Shown piece by piece: positions 24,501-31,350 of a stretch of 36,259 bases of DNA (position 1 is its first letter; every line of letters begins with the position of its first letter). Below the pieces are notes generated by a model. That model searched no databases. It saw only the letters and a list, made by a program, of their open reading frames with translations, and had not been told where the DNA came from. Both the position numbers and the translations under genes were made by a program. The DNA comes from an uncultured Polaromonas sp. (GTDB taxonomy: Bacteria > Pseudomonadota > Gammaproteobacteria > Burkholderiales > Burkholderiaceae), in the NCBI GenBank assembly GCA_946479075.1, contig CAMLDT010000007.1:1-36259 (forward strand), in the 5' to 3' direction.

Positions 24501-25557
24501 CGCCCCGCAGATGGCCGACCTGGAGCTGCGCGGGCGCGCCGAAGGCACGGCTTCGCTGGAGATCACCGGCAAGCTCAACCCGCTGGCCCAGCCACTGGCG
24601 CTGGACATCCAGGGCAAGGTGCGCGACCTGGAGCTGCCGCCGCTGTCGCCCTATGCCATCAAGTATGCGGGTTACGGCATCAACCGCGGCAAGCTCAGCG
24701 TGGATGTCAACTATGTGGTCAAGCCCGACGGCCAGCTCACCGCCAGCAACAAGCTGGTGCTCAACCAGCTCAGCTTCGGCGACAAGGTGGAAGGTGCTAC
24801 CGCCAGCCTGCCGGTCAAGCTGGCGGTGGCGCTGCTGGCCGACCGCAACGGCGTGATCGACATCGACCTGCCGATCAGCGGCTCGCTCAATGATCCGCAG
24901 TTCAGCCTCGGGCCGGTGATCGTCAAGGTGATCCTCAATGTCATCGTCAAGGCCATCACCGCGCCCTTCAGCCTGCTGGCCAGTGCTTTTGGCGGCGGCG
25001 GGGACGAGCTGTCCAGTGTCAGTTTTGCACCCGGCAGCGCGCGCCTGGCGCCAGAGGCCGCGGCCGGGCTCGACAAGGTGGCGAAGGCACTCACCGACCG
25101 CCCCGCGCTGCAGCTCACGGTGGTAGGCACCGCCAGCCTGGACGCCGAGCGCGAGGGCTTCCGGCGTGAGCGGCTGAACCAGTTGCTGCGCGCAGAGAAA
25201 CGCCGCAGCCTGGTGGCAGAGGGGAGTACGGCGTTGGCGGGCATCACGGTCAGCCCGGCCGAATACCCGGCGCTGCTCAAGGAGGTCTACCGGCGCGCCG
25301 ACATCACCAAGCCGCGCAACCTGATCGGTATGGCGAAAGACCTGCCCGCCGCCGACATGGAAAAGCTGCTGCTGGCCGACATTGCCGTCGATGAAGACGC
25401 GATGCGCGAACTCGCCCTCAGGCGTGGCGTGGCGGTCAAGGACTACCTCGCGAGCCGGGATCTGGCACCTGCGCGGCTCTTTCTGGGCGCAGCGAAAACC
25501 GTGGCGCCCGATGCCAAATGGACACCGCGCGCGGAGCTGAATTTGGCGATGCCGTAA
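21595..25557 (+). CDS. DUF748 domain-containing AsmA-like envelope protein
   Basis: A giant inner-membrane-anchored, mostly periplasmic protein of 1320 residues. One membrane helix lies near residues 39-53 (WALGSLLLLWALAWA). A long AsmA-type beta-rich body follows, with motifs such as LSVPFLSNL, MYQRWMVSRPQ, and NIGPMTLINGRVLFSDRFVKP near 925. YAIKYAGYGINRGKLSVDVN, near 1020-1040, is typical of DUF748. Members of the AsmA superfamily (TamB, YhdP, YdbH) are implicated in lipid transport to the outer membrane, and a similar role is inferred here. The C-terminus (about 1140-1205) resembles an OmpA-like domain. Two family 1 repeats are translated in frame at residues 379-395 and 889-905, next to Ala/Pro-rich linkers. 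Start ATG 21595; the ribosome binding site is weak. Confidence 0.85.
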   Translation: MTSNDMRERQAAFWRSLPARAVRVITSPRWQRRAAWALGSLLLLWALAWAAVPSLLKWQLETTGSARLGRQLTVGKVDFRPWSLELTLHDLAIAKAGAASPGAGGLAPPSPQLSIKRLYIDAELQSLLRLAPVVDAVQVEQPVLSLTHLGQGRYDIDDILARLQPAADEPASKPQRFALYNLLLSGGSADFNDLAVGKLHALRDLSLSVPFLSNLRSQRDVQTSPHLTFVLNGSRFDTAAQGTPFAQTRKTDATFKLSALDLRPYLGYLPASLPLRLQSGVINADVKVAFEQAAGTVVRISGSVTADQVRLSSHSPASGAAPPGAELLAFERLHVVMDDVRPLEKVLKLASVTLTSPVLNVTRDPAGRLNLLPGAAPIATKSIAGSARPERATGQKDAQTPAAAVPAPAPAASSASPAASLTAAPVSAPATPWKLQLASFAVRGGAVHWLDQSLASPAQIRLSGLLLDASAIAFPFAANAPLQFKGAIGLDAAAVAAAAPPAAARKKAVQAGIAAPAPAATPALLNFSGTATDTAADVKATLAAWPLDMAAKYIGQFLLPALKGQLDAELGIHWQAAAGDKAQVLVLNSPQLALRDILLAEGKTSLVSVRRVDVGGMAIDVGGRSFRAEKMTLTQPKARVDRDSQSRWMYQRWMVSRPQPAAQPAPAGAPDWGVAINALALDGGAISFSDHSGAKPVAFEITGATARLQGLVLDDRPAARAQATRPMPLNASLRLATGRFEPGKLDFKGSLGLTPLQARGQLTLHRMPVQAFEPYFGERLNIDLLRADASFRGRVAWRQTAGGPEAQLAGDMALEEVRSNTLAPSEGLLAWKALNLRGLKVALAPATATRVDVRETVLSDFFARVIVTPEGRINLQDLLKPAPVAAASATKSGAADARPARAGGQNDAQSSQPSGAAGAAPPPLVNIGPMTLINGRVLFSDRFVKPSYSANLSELSGKLGAFSSAPAAGAPQMADLELRGRAEGTASLEITGKLNPLAQPLALDIQGKVRDLELPPLSPYAIKYAGYGINRGKLSVDVNYVVKPDGQLTASNKLVLNQLSFGDKVEGATASLPVKLAVALLADRNGVIDIDLPISGSLNDPQFSLGPVIVKVILNVIVKAITAPFSLLASAFGGGGDELSSVSFAPGSARLAPEAAAGLDKVAKALTDRPALQLTVVGTASLDAEREGFRRERLNQLLRAEKRRSLVAEGSTALAGITVSPAEYPALLKEVYRRADITKPRNLIGMAKDLPAADMEKLLLADIAVDEDAMRELALRRGVAVKDYLASRDLAPARLFLGAAKTVAPDAKWTPRAELNLAMP
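22729..22777 (-). repeat. Family 1 interspersed repeat, copy R3 (inside DUF748 gene)
   Basis: Reverse-orientation copy: GCTACCAAAAGCATAGCTGG to AAGGGCTACAGGCC. It is translated in frame as ATKSIAGSARPERATGQ at the edge of an Ala/Pro-rich linker. Confidence 0.78.
24259..24307 (-). repeat. Family 1 interspersed repeat, copy R4 (inside DUF748 gene)
   Basis: Reverse-orientation copy: GCTACCAAATCAGGAGCTGC to AAGGGCTGGAGGCC, in the same frame as R3. It is translated as ATKSGAADARPARAGGQ and followed by NDAQ, almost the same peptide as at R3 (KDAQ). Confidence 0.78.
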
Positions 25558-25678
25558 AAACAGCGAAAATACCGCATGTGCCTTGTTTTTCAAGGCGCGG
25601 GCGTGTTCAGGTTTGGCGAACCGTGATCCGTATCTTCCCGCTGACGTTTACCCTTCCTTCCCTTTTCTGGCTACCCGT

Positions 25679-25728
25679 GCCGGCCTGCCGCCAGCACGGC
25701 TGATCCGGCCGGCTGTTATTAATTTTTA
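25679..25728 (+). terminator. Possible terminator after the DUF748 gene
   Basis: GCCGGCC (25679-25685) and GGCCGGC (25707-25713) form a strong stem with an inner GCCG/CGGC helix. It is followed by an imperfect T-rich tail (TGTTATTAATTTTT). The tail runs into the next gene's start, so the hairpin may instead be part of that leader. Confidence 0.35.
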
Positions 25729-25742
25729 TGCTGCGTTTCCCC

Positions 25743-28544
25743 ATGTCCAAACCTTCCAAGCCCGACACCTCCGCCGTGAAAACGCCGTCCACCAAATCCG
25801 GCGACAGCCATCCGCTGGACGGCCTGACCGGAGGCGCTTTTTCGGCGCCCACGTCCGGCGAGCGCACGGCGCGCATCCGCGAGTGGCTGGCCACCGGCCC
25901 CAGTGCCGAGCAGATGGCCGATGTCTACAAGGACCTGGCCAACCGCGACAAGGGCGCAGCCAAGCCGCTGAAAGAAAAACTCGATGAAGCCAAACGCGCC
26001 AAAAACCAGGAAAGCGTGGCGGCTGAGTGGGCTGAAAAAGGCCAGGCCCTGCTGGCGCTGAAAAAGCTCAACCTCGCCGACGCGCTGGCCTGGCAGCGCG
26101 ACGCCGCCAAGGCTGGTGCGCCGCTGTCGCGTGAGCCGCTGGCCGGATTGAAAGTGCAACTGGCCGAGCGCGTCAAGACGATTGAAGACCTGCAGCACCG
26201 CACCCAGGTGCAACGCGAAGCCGCCGTGCTGATCGCGCAGCGCATCGAGGTGCTGTCGACCAAGCCCTGGCGTGATGCGCAGGCCGCCTGGGACGCGTTG
26301 CGCGCCGACGTGACGCACTGGCAGGGCCAGGCCGATGAAATTGCGCAGGACACCAACTGGGCCAGTGTGGATGCGAAATTTCCGCCGCTGCTGGACGCCT
26401 CGCGCGGCCAGTTGCTGGCGGTGTGGGAAGCCTTCCAGGGAGCGCTGTCGCTGGCGGTGGCCGCCGCCGAAGATGCCGCTGCGCCGCTGCCGGCCGTGCC
26501 GGTCTGGGCCGACGAACTGCGCGCCGCGCGCGGCCTGCCACGTGCCGGTGACGCTGCAGCGGGCGAGCAGCCGGCGCGTGCGCCCAAGGCGAAAATCGAT
26601 CCCGCGGTGCTCAAGGAGATGCGCGAAAAGTCAAGCGCCATCGTGCAGGCCGCGCTGGCCAAGCTGGAGCATGAAGTCACCGAAGGCCACGGCAAGTCCA
26701 CGCCCAAGGTCGCGGCCGAGCTGCGTCAGGCGCTCAAGGACAACATCCGCAACATCGACAGCACGCTGGAAGCTGCGGCGCATGCGGCGCTGACTTCGGC
26801 GGGTGAACTCGAAGGCTGGCAGCGCTGGCGTGCTGACCAGATCCGCGAGGAACTCGTCGCCAAGGCCGAAGCCCTGGTGGCCAAGCCGCTGGGCGGGCGC
26901 AAGCAGCAGGAAGCCCTGCGCGCCATGCGGGAACTCTGGAAAACCAGCGACCAGGGCGGCACACCCAACCACGCGATGTGGAAACGCTTTGACGATGCCT
27001 GCAACGAAGCGCACAAGGTGGTGGAAGCCTGGCTGGAAAAAGTCAAGGAGCAAAGTGAAGCCGTCAAGGCCGAACGCCGTGCGTTGATCGACGAGGTGCT
27101 GGCCTGGGCCGATGCCCACCAGGGCAACACCGACTGGAAACACCAGATCCGCAGCCTCAACGGCTTTGTCGAAAAGTGGACGGCTGCCGGCCACCTCAGC
27201 GAAAAAGCCTTTGCCGAGATCCAGCCCCAGTGGAAGGCTGCCATGGACAAGGCCGATGCCGGGCTCAAGGCCGCACGCGCTGACAGCCTGGCGCGCCGCA
27301 AGGCCATGATCGAGGAAGCCCAGGTGCTGGGCGCCGAGCCGCAGCTGCGCATCGACGCCGTCAAGCAGCTGCAGCAGCGCTGGCAGCATGAGGCGCAGGG
27401 CGTGCCCATCGAGCGCAAGCAGGAGCAAAAGCTCTGGGACGCCTTCCGCAAGCCGATTGACGACGCCTTCCAGCGCAAGACCGCCGAGCGCGAAAAAGCC
27501 GCCTCGGCGCTGGGCGAACATGACCGCCTGGTGGTCGAATTGTCGAAAGCGCTGGACGCCGCCAACGCCAGCGGTGACGTGCAGAAAATCCGCACCGCCA
27601 TGGCCGACCTCGAAGCCGGTCTGCGCGGCCAGTTCAAACCGGCCACGACGCCGGCGCCCGCGCCCGAGGCCGCTGCATCGGCTGCAGCTGCGGATACTGA
27701 GCCAAATCAGGCGCCAGCCCTTGATACGCCTGCGCCAGCAGCTCCTGAAACCATAGCGGACGGAGAGGCGGCGGGGGACGCAACCAGCGCACCGGCAGAA
27801 GAGGGCAGCGAAGCGCCGGCCGAAGCCGCGCCCGCGCCAGCCGCGCCGCCGCCCAAGCCCGCCAAACCCGTGGTCGCCATGCGCGGCGACGACCGCCCCG
27901 GCATGCGCAAGGCAGAAGCTGCGCCGGCTGGCCGCGGCGGCAAGTTCGGCGACCGCAAGGATGCGCGCCCCGGTGGCGGCAAGCCCGACGGCCGCGGCAA
28001 CCGCCCGGCCGACAACAAGTTCGAGCCTTACCGTCCCGAACGCGAAGGCCGTTTTTCCGAGCGCCCGGCGTTTGAGCAACGCGGCCCGCGATTGGGTGAC
28101 GCGGCTTTCCGCGCCCAGCGCGAAGCGTTGGAACATGCCCAGCAGGCGCTGCGCAAGCTGTCCGAGCAGGCGCACGGCGAGGTGCTGACGAACCTGCTGA
28201 GCGCCTGGGAAAAACGCGACCCGGCCTTGCTGCCGGATGCGCAGGCCCTGGGCAAGCTGGTGACGCCGGCGACCCGCAGCGCGTGGGTGAAGGCACTGTC
28301 GTCGCCGCCCAAGGGCGATGCGGCGGAAACGTTGCTGCGTCTGGAAATCGCTGCCGAACTGCCGACCCCGGCCGAACACCTGAGCGCGCGCCGCATGTTG
28401 CAACTGGTGCTGCTGACCAAACGCAACGATCCGGCGCCGGCGCAGACCTGGGCCGAGGACACGGCCAGGGTGCTGGCCGCGCCGCATGACGCAGCGCACG
28501 TGCGGCGTTTGCAGAATGTGCTGAAGGCGCTGATCAAGCGCTGA
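25743..28544 (+). CDS. DUF349 domain-containing protein
   Basis: Cytoplasmic, strongly helical protein of about 933 residues with several DUF349-type repeats of roughly 70 residues. These have a recurring W..... R..IDDAF / LW..FR pattern, for example ELWKTSDQGGTPNHAMWKRF and KLWDAFRKPIDDAFQRKTAE. No signal peptide or membrane segment is seen. Residues of about 630-710 are Ala/Pro-rich and include repeat R5. An Arg/Gly-rich segment follows (GRGGKFGDRKDARPGGGKPD), then a helical C-terminal domain. The molecular function of the family is not established. The start is uncertain: ATG 25743 (MSKPSKPD) is preferred, but the in-frame ATG 25728 is possible; neither has a clear ribosome binding site. 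Confidence 0.82.
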   Translation: MSKPSKPDTSAVKTPSTKSGDSHPLDGLTGGAFSAPTSGERTARIREWLATGPSAEQMADVYKDLANRDKGAAKPLKEKLDEAKRAKNQESVAAEWAEKGQALLALKKLNLADALAWQRDAAKAGAPLSREPLAGLKVQLAERVKTIEDLQHRTQVQREAAVLIAQRIEVLSTKPWRDAQAAWDALRADVTHWQGQADEIAQDTNWASVDAKFPPLLDASRGQLLAVWEAFQGALSLAVAAAEDAAAPLPAVPVWADELRAARGLPRAGDAAAGEQPARAPKAKIDPAVLKEMREKSSAIVQAALAKLEHEVTEGHGKSTPKVAAELRQALKDNIRNIDSTLEAAAHAALTSAGELEGWQRWRADQIREELVAKAEALVAKPLGGRKQQEALRAMRELWKTSDQGGTPNHAMWKRFDDACNEAHKVVEAWLEKVKEQSEAVKAERRALIDEVLAWADAHQGNTDWKHQIRSLNGFVEKWTAAGHLSEKAFAEIQPQWKAAMDKADAGLKAARADSLARRKAMIEEAQVLGAEPQLRIDAVKQLQQRWQHEAQGVPIERKQEQKLWDAFRKPIDDAFQRKTAEREKAASALGEHDRLVVELSKALDAANASGDVQKIRTAMADLEAGLRGQFKPATTPAPAPEAAASAAAADTEPNQAPALDTPAPAAPETIADGEAAGDATSAPAEEGSEAPAEAAPAPAAPPPKPAKPVVAMRGDDRPGMRKAEAAPAGRGGKFGDRKDARPGGGKPDGRGNRPADNKFEPYRPEREGRFSERPAFEQRGPRLGDAAFRAQREALEHAQQALRKLSEQAHGEVLTNLLSAWEKRDPALLPDAQALGKLVTPATRSAWVKALSSPPKGDAAETLLRLEIAAELPTPAEHLSARRMLQLVLLTKRNDPAPAQTWAEDTARVLAAPHDAAHVRRLQNVLKALIKR
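27710..27757 (+). repeat. Family 1 interspersed repeat, copy R5 (inside DUF349 gene)
   Basis: Forward copy, more diverged: GGCGCCAGCCCTTGATACGC to GCAGCTCCTGAAACCATAGC. It is translated in the Ala/Pro linker as APALDTPAPAAPETIA, in the same frame as R7 in tupA. Confidence 0.65.
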
Positions 28545-28595
28545 TCAAGCGTTGGCAGGCCGGAGCGCTTGGCGCGCTTGGCGCTGTTTCGGTTT

Positions 28596-28644
28596 GCTAC
28601 GTTTTTGGTAGCTGGGTGCGACCGCCCCGCAAGGGCTGGCGGCC
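28596..28644 (-). repeat. Family 1 interspersed repeat, copy R6 (intergenic)
   Basis: Reverse-orientation copy: GCTACGTTTTTGGTAGCTGG to AAGGGCTGGCGGCC. It lies in the 110-bp gap between the convergent 3' ends of the DUF349 gene and the ModE-like regulator gene. Confidence 0.75.
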
Positions 28645-28654
28645 TGAAAGCTTT

Positions 28655-29764
28655 TCAACTGCGCGGCGGCTTGGCTTTGCGGTAGTTCCACCAGGGCAAC
28701 ATGGCCCTGAGCGACAACACCTGCCCGCTGCGTGCGTGTTCGCCGCCGTAGCCGGGCAGGGCGGCCAGGGTGGTCTGCCAGGCGGCACCTTGCAGCTCGG
28801 CCAGCAGCGCCTGCACCGGCGCCTGCGGCAGCGCCGATTTCAGGCACACCAGGTGGTAGCGCTCCTGCACCAGCGGCACAAAATCAAGGCCTTTTTCGCG
28901 TGCCGCTGCCTCGATGCCCAGGCCCGCATCGGCAGCGCCACTGGCCACGGCCTGCGCGACCGCCGTGTGCGAAGGCTCCTGGCCCTCGTAGCCGCGCAGG
29001 TCCTTGCAGGTCATGCCCGACTGCGCCAGCAACTCGTCCAGCAGCACACGGGTGCCGGTGCCCTCGGCGCGGTTCACATAACGCAGCCCAGGCTGCTGCA
29101 TGTCAGCCAGTTGCCGGATGCGCCGCGGGTTGCCTTTGGCCACGATCAGGCCCTGGTTGCGGTGCGCGAAGCCGATGAGTTTGTGCAGGCCGGGCTTGAG
29201 CAGGTGGCGGTAATTTTGCGCGGCCACCGAGCGCAGATCGGGCTGGTCCAGCGTGTGGAAGCCGGCCATCATGCAGCGCCCGGCGTTGAGCGCTGCAATC
29301 GCATCCACGCTGCCCATGAAGCGGATGTCCAGATGCAGGCCGCGCGTGGCCGCGTCGTCGCGCAATGCGCTCAGCGCGGCATCGTGGCTGGCGTACAGCG
29401 TCAGCACGTGGGCGTTGTCGTCAAAGGCGGTGAAAAACGCGCGCTCGATGTCACCGCGCAAGGCCTCGATCTGCGGCGCCAGCCGGGCCTGGGCCTGGCG
29501 CTCGGCCCACAGCAGCTTTTCGCCGAACTCGGTCAGTTGCGCGCGCTGGCCCTTGTCCCAGACGATCAGGGTGCGGCCCAGCGTCTGCTCCCACTTCTTG
29601 AGCGCACCCCAGACATGGCGGTAGGACAGGTCCAGCGCCCGCGCGGCCTTCGAGATGGAGCCCTGCTCACGCACCGCGTGCAGCAGGTCCATCAGCGGAT
29701 TGCGGATCAGCGCGTCCTTGCCGCGTTCGGGCGACAGCAGGTAGGAGAGTTCGACTTTGTGCAT
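28655..29764 (-). CDS. ModE-like regulator: winged-helix DNA-binding domain fused to a periplasmic-binding-protein-like domain
   Basis: A 369-residue one-component regulator. The N-terminus (about 20-90) is a ModE/LysR-type winged helix: NPLMDLLHAVREQGSISKAA, then RALDLSYRHVWGALKKWEQT. The rest (about 110-350) resembles the COG1910 substrate-binding domain, with YVNRAEGTGTRVLLDELLAQ and TAVAQAVASGAADAGLGIEA. No signal peptide is present, so it senses its ligand in the cytoplasm. It is divergent from tupBCA (135-bp gap), which suggests that it binds tungstate or molybdate and controls that operon. The direction of control is unknown. ATG at 29764. Confidence 0.85.
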   Translation of the reverse strand: MHKVELSYLLSPERGKDALIRNPLMDLLHAVREQGSISKAARALDLSYRHVWGALKKWEQTLGRTLIVWDKGQRAQLTEFGEKLLWAERQAQARLAPQIEALRGDIERAFFTAFDDNAHVLTLYASHDAALSALRDDAATRGLHLDIRFMGSVDAIAALNAGRCMMAGFHTLDQPDLRSVAAQNYRHLLKPGLHKLIGFAHRNQGLIVAKGNPRRIRQLADMQQPGLRYVNRAEGTGTRVLLDELLAQSGMTCKDLRGYEGQEPSHTAVAQAVASGAADAGLGIEAAAREKGLDFVPLVQERYHLVCLKSALPQAPVQALLAELQGAAWQTTLAALPGYGGEHARSGQVLSLRAMLPWWNYRKAKPPRS

Positions 29765-29815
29765 GGCGGGCGTTGCTAGCGATTATGGGTGCAGCGTCGC
29801 GCGGCCCGCCTGCGC

Positions 29816-29835
29816 CTATGCATGACGGTTCATAG
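29816..29835. promoter_or_regulatory. Candidate operator between the ModE-like regulator and tupB
   Basis: CTATG and CATAG half-sites separated by 10 bp (centre-to-centre 15 bp, about one and a half helical turns), in the 135-bp divergent intergenic region. They could bind the regulator as a dimer. Assignment is by position and symmetry only. Confidence 0.35.
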
Positions 29836-29899
29836 CTCGTGATTCCCGATGGCCCCCGACCGCAGGCGCCCCTAGGATAGGCCGTCCTTTCTTGGTTGC

Positions 29900-30664
29900 A
29901 TGAACACCTTCTCCGACAGCGTCAGCACGGCTTTTTCGCTGATCGCCTCCTTCGATCCCCTGTTGGGCAGCATTGTGCTGCGGTCGCTGGCCGTCAGTGC
30001 CTGTGCCTGCCTGCTGGCCTGCAGCGCCGGCCTGGTGCTGGGCGCCTGGCTGGGCGTGGCGCGTTTTCGCGGCCGCGACGCGCTGCTGACCCTGCTCAAC
30101 ACCATGCTGGCGCTGCCGTCCGTGGTGGTGGGCCTGGTGATCTACCTGCTGCTGTCGCGCTCCGGGCCGCTGGGTTTTCTGGGCTGGCTGTTTTCCTTCA
30201 AGGCCATGGTGCTGGCGCAGACCGTGCTCGTGCTGCCGGTGGTGACCGCGCTGGTGCGCCAGACCATTGAAGACGCCGACCGCCTGCATGGCGAGCAGTT
30301 CCAGTCGCTGGGCGCGGGCCGCGGCATGCGCAGCCTGCTGCTGCTCTGGGACGAGCGCTACACCCTGCTGACGGTGCTGATTGCCGCTTTTGGACGCGCC
30401 ATCTCGGAGGTCGGCGCGGTGATGGTGGTCGGCGGCAACATCGACGGGTTCACGCGCGTGATGACGACCGCGATTGCCCTGGAGACCACCAAGGGCGACC
30501 TGCCGCTGGCGCTGGCGCTGGGTCTGTTACTGCTGGTGGTGGTGCTGTTGCTCAATGTGTTGATTGCGCTGGTGCGGCGCTGGCGCGAGCGTGCCGATGA
30601 TGATGCGCCGCCGCCGGAAGCCGCCAGGCTGCTGGCAGCCCAGCCCCAGGGAGGCGGGGAATGA
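29900..30664 (+). CDS. tupB: Tungstate ABC transporter permease
   Basis: Inner-membrane channel of a tungstate/molybdate importer. The 254 residues contain about five or six hydrophobic helices (SIVLRSLAVSACACLLACSA, LALPSVVVGLVIYLLLS, FKAMVLAQTVLVLPVVTALV, and LALALGLLLLVVVLLLNVLI). The cytoplasmic EAA-like loop is RLHGEQFQSLGAGRG, which docks on the ATPase, and AFGRAISEVGAVMVVGGNI is characteristic of TupB/ModB-type permeases. The stop overlaps the tupC ATG by 4 bp. It is named Tup because of the TupA-type partner encoded in the same operon. Confidence 0.9.
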   Translation: MNTFSDSVSTAFSLIASFDPLLGSIVLRSLAVSACACLLACSAGLVLGAWLGVARFRGRDALLTLLNTMLALPSVVVGLVIYLLLSRSGPLGFLGWLFSFKAMVLAQTVLVLPVVTALVRQTIEDADRLHGEQFQSLGAGRGMRSLLLLWDERYTLLTVLIAAFGRAISEVGAVMVVGGNIDGFTRVMTTAIALETTKGDLPLALALGLLLLVVVLLLNVLIALVRRWRERADDDAPPPEAARLLAAQPQGGGE

Positions 30665-31350
30665 AGCCGCTGTTTGAATTGAACGCCGTGGGCGTGTCTT
30701 ACGGCAAGGTGCAGGCGCTCAAGGCCTGCGGGCTGCGCATCCAGGCCGGTGAGCGCGTGGCGCTGGTCGGCTCCAACGGCAGTGGCAAAAGCACCCTGCT
30801 GCGCACCCTGCACGGCCTGGTGCGGCCCGCCAGTGGCAGCCTGCAGATCGACGCCAGGGCGCGCCAGGCCATGTTGTTCCAGCACCCCTACATGCTGCGT
30901 GCCAGCGCGCAGACCAATGTGGCGCTGGGCCTGTGGCTCCAGGGGGTTCCCTGGAAGGAGGCCAGGGCGAAGGCCCTGCCGGCACTGGAGCGGGTCGGTC
31001 TGCTGGCCCTGGCGCAGCGCAATGCCAAGGCGCTGTCGGGCGGGCAGCAGCAGCGCTTGGCGCTGGCGCGCGCCTGGGCCTTGCAGCCTGAGGTGCTGCT
31101 GCTTGATGAACCCACGGCCAGCCTGGACCCGGCCGCCAAACGCGAGGTCGAAGGCCTGATGGCCGGATTTACGCAGGCCGGCATGACGCTGATTTTCAGC
31201 AGCCACAACCTCGGTCAGGTCAAACGCCTGGCCAGCCGCGTGGTGTATCTGGAGCAGGGCCGCCTGCTGGCCGACCTGCCGACCCATGATTTTTTCAACG
31301 GCCCGCTGCCGCATGAAGCGGAAATTTTTGTCAAAGGAGAACTTGTATGA
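30661..31350 (+). CDS. tupC: Tungstate ABC transporter ATP-binding protein
   Basis: ATPase of the importer, 229 residues. Walker A is GSNGSGKST near 37-45. The Q-loop stretch is MLFQHPYML, the signature LSGGQQQRLALARA near 124-137, Walker B VLLLDEPTASLD and the switch histidine FSSHNL. It is overlapped by 4 bp at both ends (tupB-tupC and tupC-tupA), so the three are co-translated. It is short, with no C-terminal molybdate-binding domain of the ModC type, consistent with TupC. Confidence 0.92.
   Translation: MKPLFELNAVGVSYGKVQALKACGLRIQAGERVALVGSNGSGKSTLLRTLHGLVRPASGSLQIDARARQAMLFQHPYMLRASAQTNVALGLWLQGVPWKEARAKALPALERVGLLALAQRNAKALSGGQQQRLALARAWALQPEVLLLDEPTASLDPAAKREVEGLMAGFTQAGMTLIFSSHNLGQVKRLASRVVYLEQGRLLADLPTHDFFNGPLPHEAEIFVKGELV

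Noticed and set aside
26631..28499. 622-codon minus-strand ORF inside the DUF349 gene
   Set aside because: Antisense shadow; Arg/Gly/Leu-rich with no domain logic.
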